A stretch of DNA of 64,000 nt. Origin: Halalkalirubrum salinum (GTDB lineage: Archaea; Halobacteriota; Halobacteria; Halobacteriales; Haloferacaceae). Positions 8,626 through 16,788 of this stretch are shown one piece after another; position 1 is the first letter of the stretch; the number at the start of each line of letters is the position of its first letter. The stretch lies in contig NZ_SRSG01000059.1 of the NCBI RefSeq assembly GCF_005543295.1, forward strand, positions 75,247 to 139,246, given 5' to 3'. Under the pieces are notes generated by a model. The model did not search any database and was not told where the DNA came from. It was given only the letters and a program-made list of their open reading frames with translations. Position numbers and translations under genes: made by a program.

Positions 8626-9225
8626 TTACAACGAGACGTCGGTCTCGATATCTTCGGTGGCGTCTCGTAGTCCGTCTTCGCGGGCGTCCCGCGCGAGCAT
8701 CCCAGCCAGATCTGCGTCGGTCAAAAGCTCCCGGAAACCGTCGCGGAACCGATCGTTTGCCCGCGTAGACTGGAGGTCTGCCTCGACGACGGGGCTGTAG
8801 TGTTCGACTGTGTCGACCGAGGCGTCGAGTTCGGCTGCACAGTCGTCGATCGACTCCCCTGCAACGATGCGCTGTCTGAGCGTGTCGATCTCGAAGGGTG
8901 CGTCCCGATCGTCCTCGCGGACGAGGTGGAGATCCAGCCGCGCAGTCCGGATCGATTCGGCCGACACGTCGAGGCGATCGGCGAGGTCTGTGTCGCTGTC
9001 CCCATCGTGGAAGCCGTAGACGATCGTCTTGCACGCCTCGTCGTCGAACTCGGTCTGAAAGTCGTAGCGCTCTCGCATGGTTTCGATCAGTTCGGAGACC
9101 CGATCGTCGATGTCTGCGGGCTCGTCGGTGAGCGATCCCGGCGACTCCGCCTGTCGTTCTGTCACCTCCTCGGCGCCAGTTGCGTCGACGAAGATGTCCC
9201 GTAGCTCCGCCGTTTTGTCATCCAT
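8626..9225 (-). CDS. Cmi4-like conserved haloarchaeal protein (conditioned medium-induced protein 4 family)
   Basis: A 199-residue acidic cytoplasmic protein starting MDDKTAELRDIFVDATG, which resembles haloarchaeal proteins annotated as conditioned medium-induced protein 4. The middle part (about residues 40-145) looks like two helix-turn-helix-type helical repeats (SDTDLADRLDVSAESIRTARL and GESIDDCAAELDASVDTVEHY), so a DNA-binding regulatory role is possible. A TATA-like GTATTATC on the minus strand (about 9253-9246) lies about 25 nt upstream of the ATG. The molecular function is unknown. Confidence 0.72.
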   Translation of the reverse strand: MDDKTAELRDIFVDATGAEEVTERQAESPGSLTDEPADIDDRVSELIETMRERYDFQTEFDDEACKTIVYGFHDGDSDTDLADRLDVSAESIRTARLDLHLVREDDRDAPFEIDTLRQRIVAGESIDDCAAELDASVDTVEHYSPVVEADLQSTRANDRFRDGFRELLTDADLAGMLARDAREDGLRDATEDIETDVSL

Positions 9226-9389
9226 GGGTAGTGTTAGTAGTTGTTGATAATACGATTTCTTTACTCAGTGACGATCCGGTAACAGGCCGTGATACGCCAG
9301 CAGTACATTGCTCGTGTTGATTAATAAAACCGTATTTTCGACTACTGATATGTGAGTCTTCGATCGGCTGTCGTCTCATTGGCTGTCGA

Positions 9390-9893
9390 TCAGACCGCAT
9401 GTTCTGATGACTCCGTGGCGTAGCGCTCAGCGTATCGCCCGACGACTGGCACGGCGTACCGTTCGTTATTGTAGGCTTTGTACATAAGGAACGCCCACAC
9501 GACAAGTCCGATCGGCGCAAGCAGGAAACTCCCGAGTCCCAACACGATTCCAATAATCCAACCAATACCTGGAACAAGCGATAATGCGCCCAAGACGACG
9601 CTCAATACGATACTCAGGACAAAGAAACCCCCAAAGACGGCGATACTCTGGACTGCGTGGAACCGGACGAACTCGTCGTCAGGTTCGAGCACGTAGAATG
9701 CGATACCCGTGATCGGTCCCAACAGATACGCGAGCGCGCCCGCGACGTTTGAATCCAATCCCGTGCCAGAGGGCCCAGTGGTCGCGTCCACCGATCTGTC
9801 CGTGGTCGCCGATCGATCAGTCTCCACAGATTCACTCGAAGACCCCGACTCGGTCGAGGCCATCTCATCATCGGAAGGTGACTTTGTTGACAT
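9390..9893 (-). CDS. DUF4870/Tic20-like small membrane protein
   Basis: A 167-residue protein. The first 45 residues are Ser/Thr/Asp-rich and disordered. They are followed by a DUF4870-like membrane domain with AGALAYLLGPITGIAFYVLE, a charged DDEFVRFHAVQSI loop and three further helices. The family consensus (YLxxxxxGlxxxxxxxxxxFvrfHaxQS) is well preserved, but its function is unknown. The start at 9893 is chosen because the longer frame adds residues over the promoter. It is divergent from bioY. Confidence 0.78.
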   Translation of the reverse strand: MSTKSPSDDEMASTESGSSSESVETDRSATTDRSVDATTGPSGTGLDSNVAGALAYLLGPITGIAFYVLEPDDEFVRFHAVQSIAVFGGFFVLSIVLSVVLGALSLVPGIGWIIGIVLGLGSFLLAPIGLVVWAFLMYKAYNNERYAVPVVGRYAERYATESSEHAV

Positions 9894-9950
9894 GTGAGTT
9901 CTGATAGTTTTGTGGTACCTAACTGGATAGTTATAGAGCACTTATCACCG

Positions 9951-9966
9951 CGACAATTGGTTGTCG
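9951..9966. promoter_or_regulatory. Candidate operator palindrome upstream of bioYMN
   Basis: The inverted repeat CGACAA-TTGG-TTGTCG has perfect 6-bp arms. It lies about 25 nt upstream of a TATA-like AGTAATAT (about 9984-9992) that itself sits 27 nt before the bioY ATG. This is the usual place for an activator or repressor site in haloarchaea. The cognate regulator is not identifiable from the window. Confidence 0.4.
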
Positions 9967-10015
9967 TAGCTCGTAAACCAGTACAGTAATATGGGTTGAC
10001 GAAAACGATCGACCG

Positions 10016-10615
10016 ATGGCAACCAATACGGAGTCGGTCGATCTCGTCGGTGACGAAACGGTCGCAAACATCGCTCGCGCGGCGCTTTTTGCCGCACTCA
10101 TGGGCGCGTTTGCGTACGTCTCGTTCCCGAATCCGCTCGCTGCGGGCGTGCCGATCACGCTACAGGTTCTGGGGGTCTTTCTCGCGGGGATTATGCTCGG
10201 ACCGGTTTGGGGTGCGATCGCGATGGTGTTGTACCTCGTTGCTGGGGCAATCGGCGCGCCGGTCTTTTCGGGCGGTGCCGCAGGTATTGGCCACCTGATC
10301 GCCAGTCCGACGCTTGGCTTCCTGTGGTCGTATCCGATCGCCGCAGCGGCCGTTGGCCTCGTCGTTCACCGCGGCGTCGGGCTCACCGAGTACAAATCCG
10401 CCTCGACCCCGACGCTCGTCGGCGCGATGGTCCTTGGAACCGCGATCATCTACGCGCTCGGCACTGTCGGCTTCGCGGCTATCCAGTACGATCCGTGGTA
10501 CGCATCGCTCGGGCAGGCGTTCGTTGTCTCCTCGCTTCCGTTCATTCCGGTCGAGGCAGTCAAGATCGCCGCCGCGGTCGGGATCGTCAAAAGCGACGCG
10601 ATCGCCGCGGCCTGA
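10016..10615 (+). CDS. bioY: BioY biotin-specific S-component of an ECF transporter
   Basis: A 199-residue membrane protein with six hydrophobic segments and BioY signatures: NPLAAGVPITLQVLGVFLAGIMLGP, LYLVAGAIGAPVFSGGAAGIGHL and TLGFLWSYP. BioY binds biotin and works with the BioM ATPase and BioN transmembrane partner encoded directly downstream. There is a 9-base gap to bioM and a 4-base overlap between bioM and bioN. The ATG at 10016 has a TATA-like AGTAATAT at about 9984-9992, consistent with a leaderless transcript. No biotin synthesis genes are in the window, suggesting uptake. Confidence 0.94.
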   Translation: MATNTESVDLVGDETVANIARAALFAALMGAFAYVSFPNPLAAGVPITLQVLGVFLAGIMLGPVWGAIAMVLYLVAGAIGAPVFSGGAAGIGHLIASPTLGFLWSYPIAAAAVGLVVHRGVGLTEYKSASTPTLVGAMVLGTAIIYALGTVGFAAIQYDPWYASLGQAFVVSSLPFIPVEAVKIAAAVGIVKSDAIAAA

Positions 10616-10624
10616 CTTCTGCGC

Positions 10625-11380
10625 GTGATCTCTGTCGATAACCTCACCCACGCCTTTGGCGAGACAGTCGTCCTCGACTCGATCTCGCTGTCGATCGATG
10701 ACGACGAATTCGTCGTTCTCACCGGACCAAACGGCTCCGGAAAGACCACGCTCGTGCGCCATTTCAACGGCCTCCACACGCCGACAGCTGGCGACGTTCG
10801 GGTCAACGGCGCGCCGGTCGAGTCAGATCTCGTCGCGGCGCGGACGGCTGTCGGTATGGTATTTCAACGCCCGGAAGACAGCTTCGTCGCGGCGACGATC
10901 GCTGCCGACGTTGCGTTTGGCCCGGAAAACCTCGGGCTATCGCACGATGAGATCGATCGGCGGGTCGAAACCGCACTCGCTGCGGTCAACCTCTCGGGGC
11001 GCGGCGACGAGCGGATTGATACGCTTTCGGGCGGCGAACAGGCGCGGGTCGCGATCGCCGGTGCGCTGGCGATGGAGCCCGATCAGCTGGTCCTCGACGA
11101 GCCCTTCTCGGGACTTGACGAGCCGGCCCGTCGATCGCTGTTGTCGCACCTGGATTCGCTGTCGGCGGACGGGACGGGGATTATCGTCGTCACACACGAC
11201 TTACGTGGGGTGCTCGAACGGTGCGATCGGGTCCTCGCGCTGTCAGCAGGATCGATCGTCCTCGACGCGCCGCCGGCAATGGCGCGACAACAGCTTCCGT
11301 CGCTGGATGTGTACGTCCCGCTGACCGCCGATTCCGATCGCGAGCACAGTCGAGACTCCCACGAATCAGCGGGTCGATGA
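10625..11380 (+). CDS. bioM: BioM/EcfA ABC ATPase of the biotin ECF transporter
   Basis: A 251-residue ABC ATPase. Walker A GPNGSGKT is at residues 34-41, the Q-loop is in VFQRPEDSF, the signature is LSGGEQARVAIAGALA, Walker B is QLVLDEPFSGLD and the H-loop is VVTHDLRG. The GTG start follows the bioY stop by nine bases, and the gene ends with an ATGA overlap with bioN, so the three genes form one operon. It energises biotin import through BioN. Confidence 0.93.
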   Translation: MISVDNLTHAFGETVVLDSISLSIDDDEFVVLTGPNGSGKTTLVRHFNGLHTPTAGDVRVNGAPVESDLVAARTAVGMVFQRPEDSFVAATIAADVAFGPENLGLSHDEIDRRVETALAAVNLSGRGDERIDTLSGGEQARVAIAGALAMEPDQLVLDEPFSGLDEPARRSLLSHLDSLSADGTGIIVVTHDLRGVLERCDRVLALSAGSIVLDAPPAMARQQLPSLDVYVPLTADSDREHSRDSHESAGR

Positions 11381-12084
11381 TCGGCTACACGCCCGGCTCG
11401 ACGATTGTCCACCGCCTCGACCCACGAGGAAAGCTCGCCGTCCAGTTGGCGTTCGCGATCGCGGCGTTCGCCCATACCACGCCGCGCGGACTGGCCGCAC
11501 TGACGATCCTCGCACTCGCGATCGCGCGACTCGCGTCTGTGTCTGTAGTCCGAGCGATCCTGTCCGTTCGCGTCCTCGCGCCGTTTCTCATCGCTGCGCC
11601 GCTCGTCGCGGCGATCAGGCTCTCTCCGCCCGCGATCGACCCCAGCGCAGCTTTCCAACCGGCGCTGGCGAGCTATCGGGTGCTTCTCGTTTTTGTCGTC
11701 GCCGCGGCGTACGTCCACACGACCGCGGTTCGAGAGTCGCGCGCGGCGATTCAGCGAACGATACCGAGCCGCCCGGGTGTGCTCCTCGGCGTCGGTGTCT
11801 CGCTCGTGTTCCGGTTTCTGCCGGTGCTCCGCCGCGAGCTAACGACGGTTCGGGCCGCATCTGCCGCCCGACTTGGAACTGAGCGCCCGCTCGTTGATCG
11901 AATCCGCCGGCTCGTGGTCGTGGGCGTCAACCGATCGTTCACCCGCGCCGATCGGCTCTCGGCCGCGCTCTCTGCGCGCTGTTTCGCGTGGAATCCGACG
12001 CTTCCACAGCTATCGTTCACACGGCTCGATATCCCTGTTTTTGCGACGGCGATCGGGCTCCTCGCTGCTGCAGTCTTTGTCTGA
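11377..12084 (+). CDS. bioN: BioN/EcfT transmembrane component of the biotin ECF transporter
   Basis: A 235-residue protein beginning MIGYTPGSTIVHRLDPRGKL, the typical EcfT N-terminus (Y-x-PG-s-xxHrLdPRxKL). It has four to five membrane helices and two Ala-Arg coupling motifs near the C-terminus (including AASAARLGTERP and ADRLSAALSARCF) that contact the ATPase. Its ATG overlaps the bioM TGA (ATGA at 11377-11380), which fixes the start against a longer frame that runs inside bioM. Confidence 0.9.
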   Translation: MIGYTPGSTIVHRLDPRGKLAVQLAFAIAAFAHTTPRGLAALTILALAIARLASVSVVRAILSVRVLAPFLIAAPLVAAIRLSPPAIDPSAAFQPALASYRVLLVFVVAAAYVHTTAVRESRAAIQRTIPSRPGVLLGVGVSLVFRFLPVLRRELTTVRAASAARLGTERPLVDRIRRLVVVGVNRSFTRADRLSAALSARCFAWNPTLPQLSFTRLDIPVFATAIGLLAAAVFV

Positions 12085-12161
12085 TCAGGGTCTAGCTCAG
12101 TAATAATCGCCCGGACGTTCTAGCAGGAACTTTTAAGAGCTTCGTATCCGCCCAATTAACT

Positions 12162-14366
12162 ATGACGGTTCTACAGGCGACCCGAGAGACGTTCTGGCTG
12201 ATCGGGCCGACGGGAAAAGCCGCCTTCTACTTTCTGGCGTCGGTTGCGATTCTCGTCTTTCTGTACGGCGTGTACGAGCGGTTTACGAGGTACACCCGAG
12301 GGAGTGAGGAGCCGATCGATCGACTGAGCGAGTTGCCCGCGCGGTTCGTGAGCGCCGTCAAAATCGTCGCCACGAATGAGAAACAGTTCGATCGAGACGT
12401 CTACGCCGGCGTGATGCACACGTTCATTCTCTGGGGCTTTCTCGTGTTGGTCGTCGCAACGACGATCCTTGGGATCGACATCGACCTGTATCGTCCACTA
12501 ACCGGCGAGTCATTTTGGGTTGGGGACTTCTATCTCGCCTACCAGTTCGTCGTTGACGCCTTCGGGCTGTTGTTCGTGATCGGCATCTCAATGGCGATGT
12601 ACCGCCGCTACGTCGTTGGCAACGCCCGGCTGTGGGGCAAACACACGGCCCGCGAGGACGACTTCTTTGTCTGGTCGCTATTCCTGTTGGGCGTTGGCGG
12701 CTTCCTCGTACAAGCGGTGTCCATGGTTGGCCAACCGCAGCGATCGGCCGAGACGGTGAGCTTCCTCGGCTACGCGATGGCTGAAGCCCTCCGCGCGATC
12801 GGGTTTGACGCCGCGATGGCCGCAACAACATACCCCGCGCTCTGGTGGAGCCACTCGATATTAGCGTTCGCATTCATCGCGTGGATCCCCTACGCGAAGC
12901 CGTTCCACATGCTCTCGTCGTTCGCGAACGTCGTCGTTCGTGACGAGAAGGCCGGTTCCCGGCTGCCGGGCGTGCCAGCCGATCTGGATCACGCCAACGC
13001 TGACTCGATCGACGATTTCACGTGGAAAGAGTTGCTCGACCAGGACGCCTGCACGAAGTGTGGTCGCTGTTCGTCGGTGTGCCCGGCCAAGGCCTCCGGG
13101 CGACCGCTCGACCCCCGAGACGTCATCCTTGATCTGAAAGCCTATCGCGAGGCGCTCGACGCCGGCAGCGAACAGCAACCGATCATCGCCGACGGCGGAA
13201 CTTCGGTTATCGACGCCGAGACGATGGAGTCCTGCATGGCGTGTATGGCCTGCATGGACGCCTGTCCGGTCGAAATCGAACACCTCTCGAGCTTCACGCG
13301 AATGAACCGCCAACTCACCGACGAGGGGGCGATCGCCCCGAGCATGCAGGACGTCTTCGGCAATCTCATGCAGAAGGGCAACACGTTCGGCGATCCGCAG
13401 GCCAAACGGGCCGACTGGGCCGACGAACTCGACTTCGAGATCGACGACGCCCGAAAGACCGAGGTCGAGTATCTGTGGTACGTGGGCGATTATCCGAGCT
13501 TCGACGACCGAAACAAGCGGGTCGCGCGATCGCTCGCGCGGATCTTCGAGGCCGCAGACGTCTCCTACGGCATCCTCTTCGACGATGAAAAGTACGACGG
13601 CAACGACATCCGCCGGGTGGGCGAGGAGTTCCTCTACCTCGAACTGGCGGGCCACCACGTCGAGTCCTTCGAGGCCTGCGACTTCGAACACATCGTCTGT
13701 ACGGATCCACACTCGTACAACACGATGAAAAACGAGTATCCCGAGATCGACTTCGCGGCGTTCGCCGACGATCCGGTGATGCCCTTCGAGTACGACGACG
13801 CGTGGAACGAAGACGGCGAGATTGGCGTGTTCCACTGGACGCAGGTCGTCGAACGGCTTGTCAACGATGGACGGCTCGATCTCTCCGGGACTGAGCTCGA
13901 TTACACCGTCACGTATCACGATCCGTGCCATCTTGGCCGCTACAACGGCGAGTACGAGGCACCCCGCGAACTGATCCGTGCGACCGGCGCAGAGTTACAC
14001 GAGATGCCACGCAGCCACGAGGACTCGTTCTGTTGTGGCGGTGGCGGCGGTGGTCTCTGGATGGACATCGACGAGGAGACAAAACCGAGCGAAGAGCGCC
14101 TGCGTGAAGCGCTCGAAGACACCGCCGCGGGCGATCGCATCGAGAAATTTGTCGTTGCCTGCCCGATGTGTACGACGATGTTCGAAGACGGCCGCAAAAC
14201 TGGCGGCTTCGAGGACGATCTCGAAATCGTCGACGTGGCCGAACTCCTGTTGGAGGCGCTGGAAACGAAGGGTGCGATCGGGCCAGCCGGCGCAACTGAC
14301 GCGGATGGCGGGGACGCCGCTGACTCGTCAACTGAAGACGGCCCGGGGCCAGCCGCTGCGGACTGA
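12162..14366 (+). CDS. Fused membrane Fe-S oxidoreductase (HdrE/NarI-like plus HdrD/GlpC-like)
   Basis: A 734-residue fusion. Residues 1 to about 260 form a NarI/HdrE-like membrane domain with about six helices and His residues suited to haem b binding. Residues about 285-370 hold two [4Fe-4S] motifs (CTKCGRCSSVCP and CMACMACMDACP). Residues about 440-690 form the HdrD/GlpC-like part with a CCG-type motif (CCGGGGGG preceded by DPCHLG) and a final CPMCTTMF. Such proteins pass electrons between a soluble dehydrogenase or thiol system and the quinone pool. A TTTTAAG element about 12133-12139 supports the ATG at 12162. The tail after residue 695 is low-complexity. Confidence 0.87.
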   Translation: MTVLQATRETFWLIGPTGKAAFYFLASVAILVFLYGVYERFTRYTRGSEEPIDRLSELPARFVSAVKIVATNEKQFDRDVYAGVMHTFILWGFLVLVVATTILGIDIDLYRPLTGESFWVGDFYLAYQFVVDAFGLLFVIGISMAMYRRYVVGNARLWGKHTAREDDFFVWSLFLLGVGGFLVQAVSMVGQPQRSAETVSFLGYAMAEALRAIGFDAAMAATTYPALWWSHSILAFAFIAWIPYAKPFHMLSSFANVVVRDEKAGSRLPGVPADLDHANADSIDDFTWKELLDQDACTKCGRCSSVCPAKASGRPLDPRDVILDLKAYREALDAGSEQQPIIADGGTSVIDAETMESCMACMACMDACPVEIEHLSSFTRMNRQLTDEGAIAPSMQDVFGNLMQKGNTFGDPQAKRADWADELDFEIDDARKTEVEYLWYVGDYPSFDDRNKRVARSLARIFEAADVSYGILFDDEKYDGNDIRRVGEEFLYLELAGHHVESFEACDFEHIVCTDPHSYNTMKNEYPEIDFAAFADDPVMPFEYDDAWNEDGEIGVFHWTQVVERLVNDGRLDLSGTELDYTVTYHDPCHLGRYNGEYEAPRELIRATGAELHEMPRSHEDSFCCGGGGGGLWMDIDEETKPSEERLREALEDTAAGDRIEKFVVACPMCTTMFEDGRKTGGFEDDLEIVDVAELLLEALETKGAIGPAGATDADGGDAADSSTEDGPGPAAAD

Positions 14367-14389
14367 TCGGCCAGCACCGCTGCGTAAAG

Positions 14390-14539
14390 CTACCTGCGCA
14401 CGCGGACGGTTCCGTCGCTCTACCTGCGCACGCGGACGGTTCCGTCGCTCTACCTGCACACGCGGGCGGTTCCATCGCTCTACCTGCACACGCGGACGGT
14501 TCCGTCGCTCTACCTGCGCACGCGGACGGTTCCGTCGCT
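14390..14539. repeat. Exact 30-bp tandem array (five copies) spanning the tfx stop codon
   Basis: Five contiguous 30-bp units (14390-14419, 14420-14449, 14450-14479, 14480-14509, 14510-14539) begin CTACCTGC(G/A)CACGCGG. The last unit is the true 3' end of the minus-strand tfx gene: it encodes Ser-Asp-Gly-Thr-Val-Arg-Val-Arg-Arg and the TAG stop. Because 30 is a multiple of three, every upstream copy repeats the same nine codons and stop in the same frame. Only copies three and four carry substitutions, so the array is young or homogenised. It fills the gap between convergent genes. Confidence 0.95.
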
Positions 14540-15007
14540 CGTGACCCCGATCGACACCCGTTGTTTGATTTCTCGGCCTTCGACAGCCTTGCCGGCAGCG
14601 TCGCTGACGACCTTCATGAGGTCCGGCGCGGTGTAGTTGACCTTCACGCCGGCTTCGTCGCAGGCGTCGTACACCTGTTTCGGCACGTCGTACAGGTCCG
14701 TCCCGGCCTCGATCGTCAGCCGGACGGGTGCTGATAACGCCTCCGAGAAGGCCACCGTTTCTTTCGCTTTCTCGATGTTCTCGCGGGCGCTCGATTCCAC
14801 GCTCGAGACGTTCGCCCGCGAGGTGCCGAGCATCCGGGCGATCGTCTGCTGTTTGATTCCCTGTTCGCGCAGCGCGAGCACCTCCGCCTGTCGTGCTGTG
14901 AGCACGTTCGTCTCCGGATCGAACCCAACCGCCGCGAGAAGTTCGTCGACATCGACGTCAACGCTCTCGTCGGAGGCCACCGTTCGATCGCTCCCGCCAT
15001 CTGCCAT
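14510..15007 (-). CDS. Tfx-family DNA-binding transcriptional regulator
   Basis: A 165-residue protein. After a Ser/Asp-rich N-terminus, a LuxR/sigma-like HTH (about residues 36-75: LTARQAEVLALREQGIKQQTIARMLGTSRANVSSVE) is joined to a conserved C-terminal domain (APVRLTIEAGTDLYDVPKQVYDACDEAGVKVNYTAPDL) diagnostic of the Tfx family. The founding member binds the promoter of a molybdenum formylmethanofuran dehydrogenase operon in a methanogen, but the haloarchaeal target is unknown. The ATG at 15007 gives the family length. Its stop codon is embedded in a 30-bp tandem array. Confidence 0.9.
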   Translation of the reverse strand: MADGGSDRTVASDESVDVDVDELLAAVGFDPETNVLTARQAEVLALREQGIKQQTIARMLGTSRANVSSVESSARENIEKAKETVAFSEALSAPVRLTIEAGTDLYDVPKQVYDACDEAGVKVNYTAPDLMKVVSDAAGKAVEGREIKQRVSIGVTSDGTVRVRR

Positions 15008-15134
15008 AAAGCAAGCTACGAGGTACACGCTGAAAAAGCTACACAAGTACCGACTGTGTTCAACACATCCGAGTACCGAAACTGCACAAAGAATTGACTG
15101 TCCATGGGAACGACCGGGATCGCAGGTCGTTCGG

Positions 15135-15581
15135 TTATTTGCCCCAGAAGTTATCCCGGCTGCCGAGTGCCTCACCACGGCGATCGCGGCGGTCGTCACG
15201 GCCCTGATATCCGGATTCTTCTGCTTCCTCGTCCTCGTCGTCTTCCATTGGGAGGCGTTCGACGACGACCTTCGATCGAGCGTGGTTTGATTTGACCTGA
15301 TCGATCCGAACCTTCGCTCGGGCGTCAGGCAAAACGCCATCAACGAGGACAATGAAGCCGTCCTCTGTTCGGCCGACGCCGGCACCGCTTTCGTGGATGT
15401 CTGTGATGTCGACGACGATCTCCTCACCGGGTCGGACTGGCTGTTGTTTCAGCTCCCGGATCGGCATCTCGTAGTGGTTACACCACTCTGCACCGCCTTT
15501 GTCGCCGTAGTGTTGACAACCCATCCCGTTGATTTGTTCAGAGAACTGCGGACAGTCTTCCGCCAATGGACAGTTAGCCAT
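15135..15581 (-). CDS. TRAM-domain RNA-binding protein with N-terminal Cys cluster
   Basis: A 148-residue protein. An N-terminal Cys/His-rich segment (MANCPLAEDCPQF, GCQHYGD, WCNHYEMP) may bind zinc. The TRAM OB-fold at about residues 45-110 (RPGEEIVVDITDIHESGAGVGR, GFIVLVDGVLPD, KVRIDQVKSNHARSKVV) is followed by a charged tail of Asp/Glu and Arg residues. TRAM domains bind RNA. In haloarchaea such proteins are small stand-alone RNA-binding or chaperone-like proteins, and the exact target is unknown. The start at 15581 matches the first residue of the Cys cluster. Confidence 0.86.
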   Translation of the reverse strand: MANCPLAEDCPQFSEQINGMGCQHYGDKGGAEWCNHYEMPIRELKQQPVRPGEEIVVDITDIHESGAGVGRTEDGFIVLVDGVLPDARAKVRIDQVKSNHARSKVVVERLPMEDDEDEEAEESGYQGRDDRRDRRGEALGSRDNFWGK

Positions 15582-15706
15582 GCCAGCCGATACTGGAGGA
15601 GGCGACTTTACGCTTCCGTCTGCACAGATTCGACTGCAGTAGCCGATCCACCGTCCAGCAGTGGCCGTAACACGAGGTATTTCTGCGATCGATTCCAACA
15701 CCGAGT

Positions 15707-16378
15707 ATGGCCGATCGCGCCCCCGAATTGGTCCTCCTTGTCGGGTTGGTATTAGGGACGACCGCGCTCGCAACAGGGTTGGCATTCGGTGCAGGTCCCG
15801 GGCGATCGATCCTGCTGTTTGCGATCGGCTGTTATCCCTTTGCCGCGTACGCAATACACCACGACGATGATCCGGCGGCAATCTTGCTACCGCGCGTCAT
15901 CGTCGGACTGGGTGCGATCGCAGGCGTGATCGTTTTCGTCGATAGTGCCCGTCGCTTGCCGAGCACAGCCCTCGTCTACGCGTTCTCGCTCGCGCTTGTG
16001 GTGTGGCTCCCGCCGACAGCCTACGGCGCGCGGTACGGGACCCCGCCAGCAGCGCTTACCCCGTGGATCGGCGCGGCCACGGGCCTCCTCGTCGGTGCAG
16101 TTGCGCTGGTCGCAAACGCCGTGTTTGGCGGCCCGCCTGCAGGCGCGATCGCCGGCGGCCTTCTCATCATCGCCGGGCTTCGATACGGGAGCCGCCGCGG
16201 ACCCGTTATCGCCTATCGCCGCCGACTCATCGTCCCGATCGGCATTGGATTCGCGGTCGTCCTCCTCGCACTCGGGATCTGGACTGCCGGCCCGCTCGAC
16301 TCGTGGCTCGCGGCCGCTGTCGTCTCGATCGCCGCGCCAGCAGTCGGGTATGCGACAACGATCGACGCGGTCAGATGA
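15707..16378 (+). CDS. Conserved polytopic membrane protein of unknown function
   Basis: A 223-residue, very hydrophobic protein with about six to seven membrane segments and short charged loops (for example IHHDDDP near residue 50 and RYGSRRGP near residue 163). I recognise no catalytic or transport motif. Its last eight bases overlap the 3' end of the convergent SWIM-type gene. The ATG at 15707 directly precedes the first hydrophobic segment. Confidence 0.65.
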   Translation: MADRAPELVLLVGLVLGTTALATGLAFGAGPGRSILLFAIGCYPFAAYAIHHDDDPAAILLPRVIVGLGAIAGVIVFVDSARRLPSTALVYAFSLALVVWLPPTAYGARYGTPPAALTPWIGAATGLLVGAVALVANAVFGGPPAGAIAGGLLIIAGLRYGSRRGPVIAYRRRLIVPIGIGFAVVLLALGIWTAGPLDSWLAAAVVSIAAPAVGYATTIDAVR

Positions 16379-16718
16379 ACTCTCGTACTTCCGAGTACCA
16401 CATATCGTGGTGATCGACCGCGTCGATCGCCTCGGCGATGTCGACTGCGATCGCGTGCCAACACCGCTGGTCAGGGTCGGCCTGATCGAGGTTGTACATC
16501 GAATCCTCGCAGGTACAGCCGCCGTCCTCGACGACGTACTCGTCGCCGTAGCCGACCACGACGACAAAATCCAGATAGCGTTTGATCCGTCGTTCCGAGA
16601 CCGCTTCGATCGCCCGCTGTCCCCGGTCGCCGTGTGCGGAGAGAATCGCCTCGACGGCGTCGGGGGTCAGCTCGCCGGCGGTTTCGAGCCGATCGAGCCA
16701 CGGCGGGGTCTCTCGCAT
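16371..16718 (-). CDS. SWIM zinc-finger protein
   Basis: A 115-residue protein with a clear SWIM zinc motif, C-x-C (CTC) followed after some 17 residues by C-x-H (CWH), in the second half (about residues 68-90). A helical N-terminal half begins MRETPPWLDRLETA. SWIM domains bind DNA or proteins, and archaeal small SWIM proteins are uncharacterised. The start at 16718 is preferred over an ATG five codons upstream because an A/T-rich TGTTTTGC element lies about 25-30 nt before it. Its 3' end overlaps the convergent membrane protein gene by eight bases. Confidence 0.78.
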   Translation of the reverse strand: MRETPPWLDRLETAGELTPDAVEAILSAHGDRGQRAIEAVSERRIKRYLDFVVVVGYGDEYVVEDGGCTCEDSMYNLDQADPDQRCWHAIAVDIAEAIDAVDHHDMWYSEVREFI

Positions 16719-16788
16719 ACAGGGCATTCTCACGGCGTGAGCAAAACAGGTTCGATGGATCTTTCGCGCCCGCCACGGGAGGACAGGT

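Noticed and set aside
14390-14539. Possible CRISPR array
   Set aside because: Units are contiguous with no unique spacers, and the unit is the coding end of tfx. It is a simple tandem repeat.
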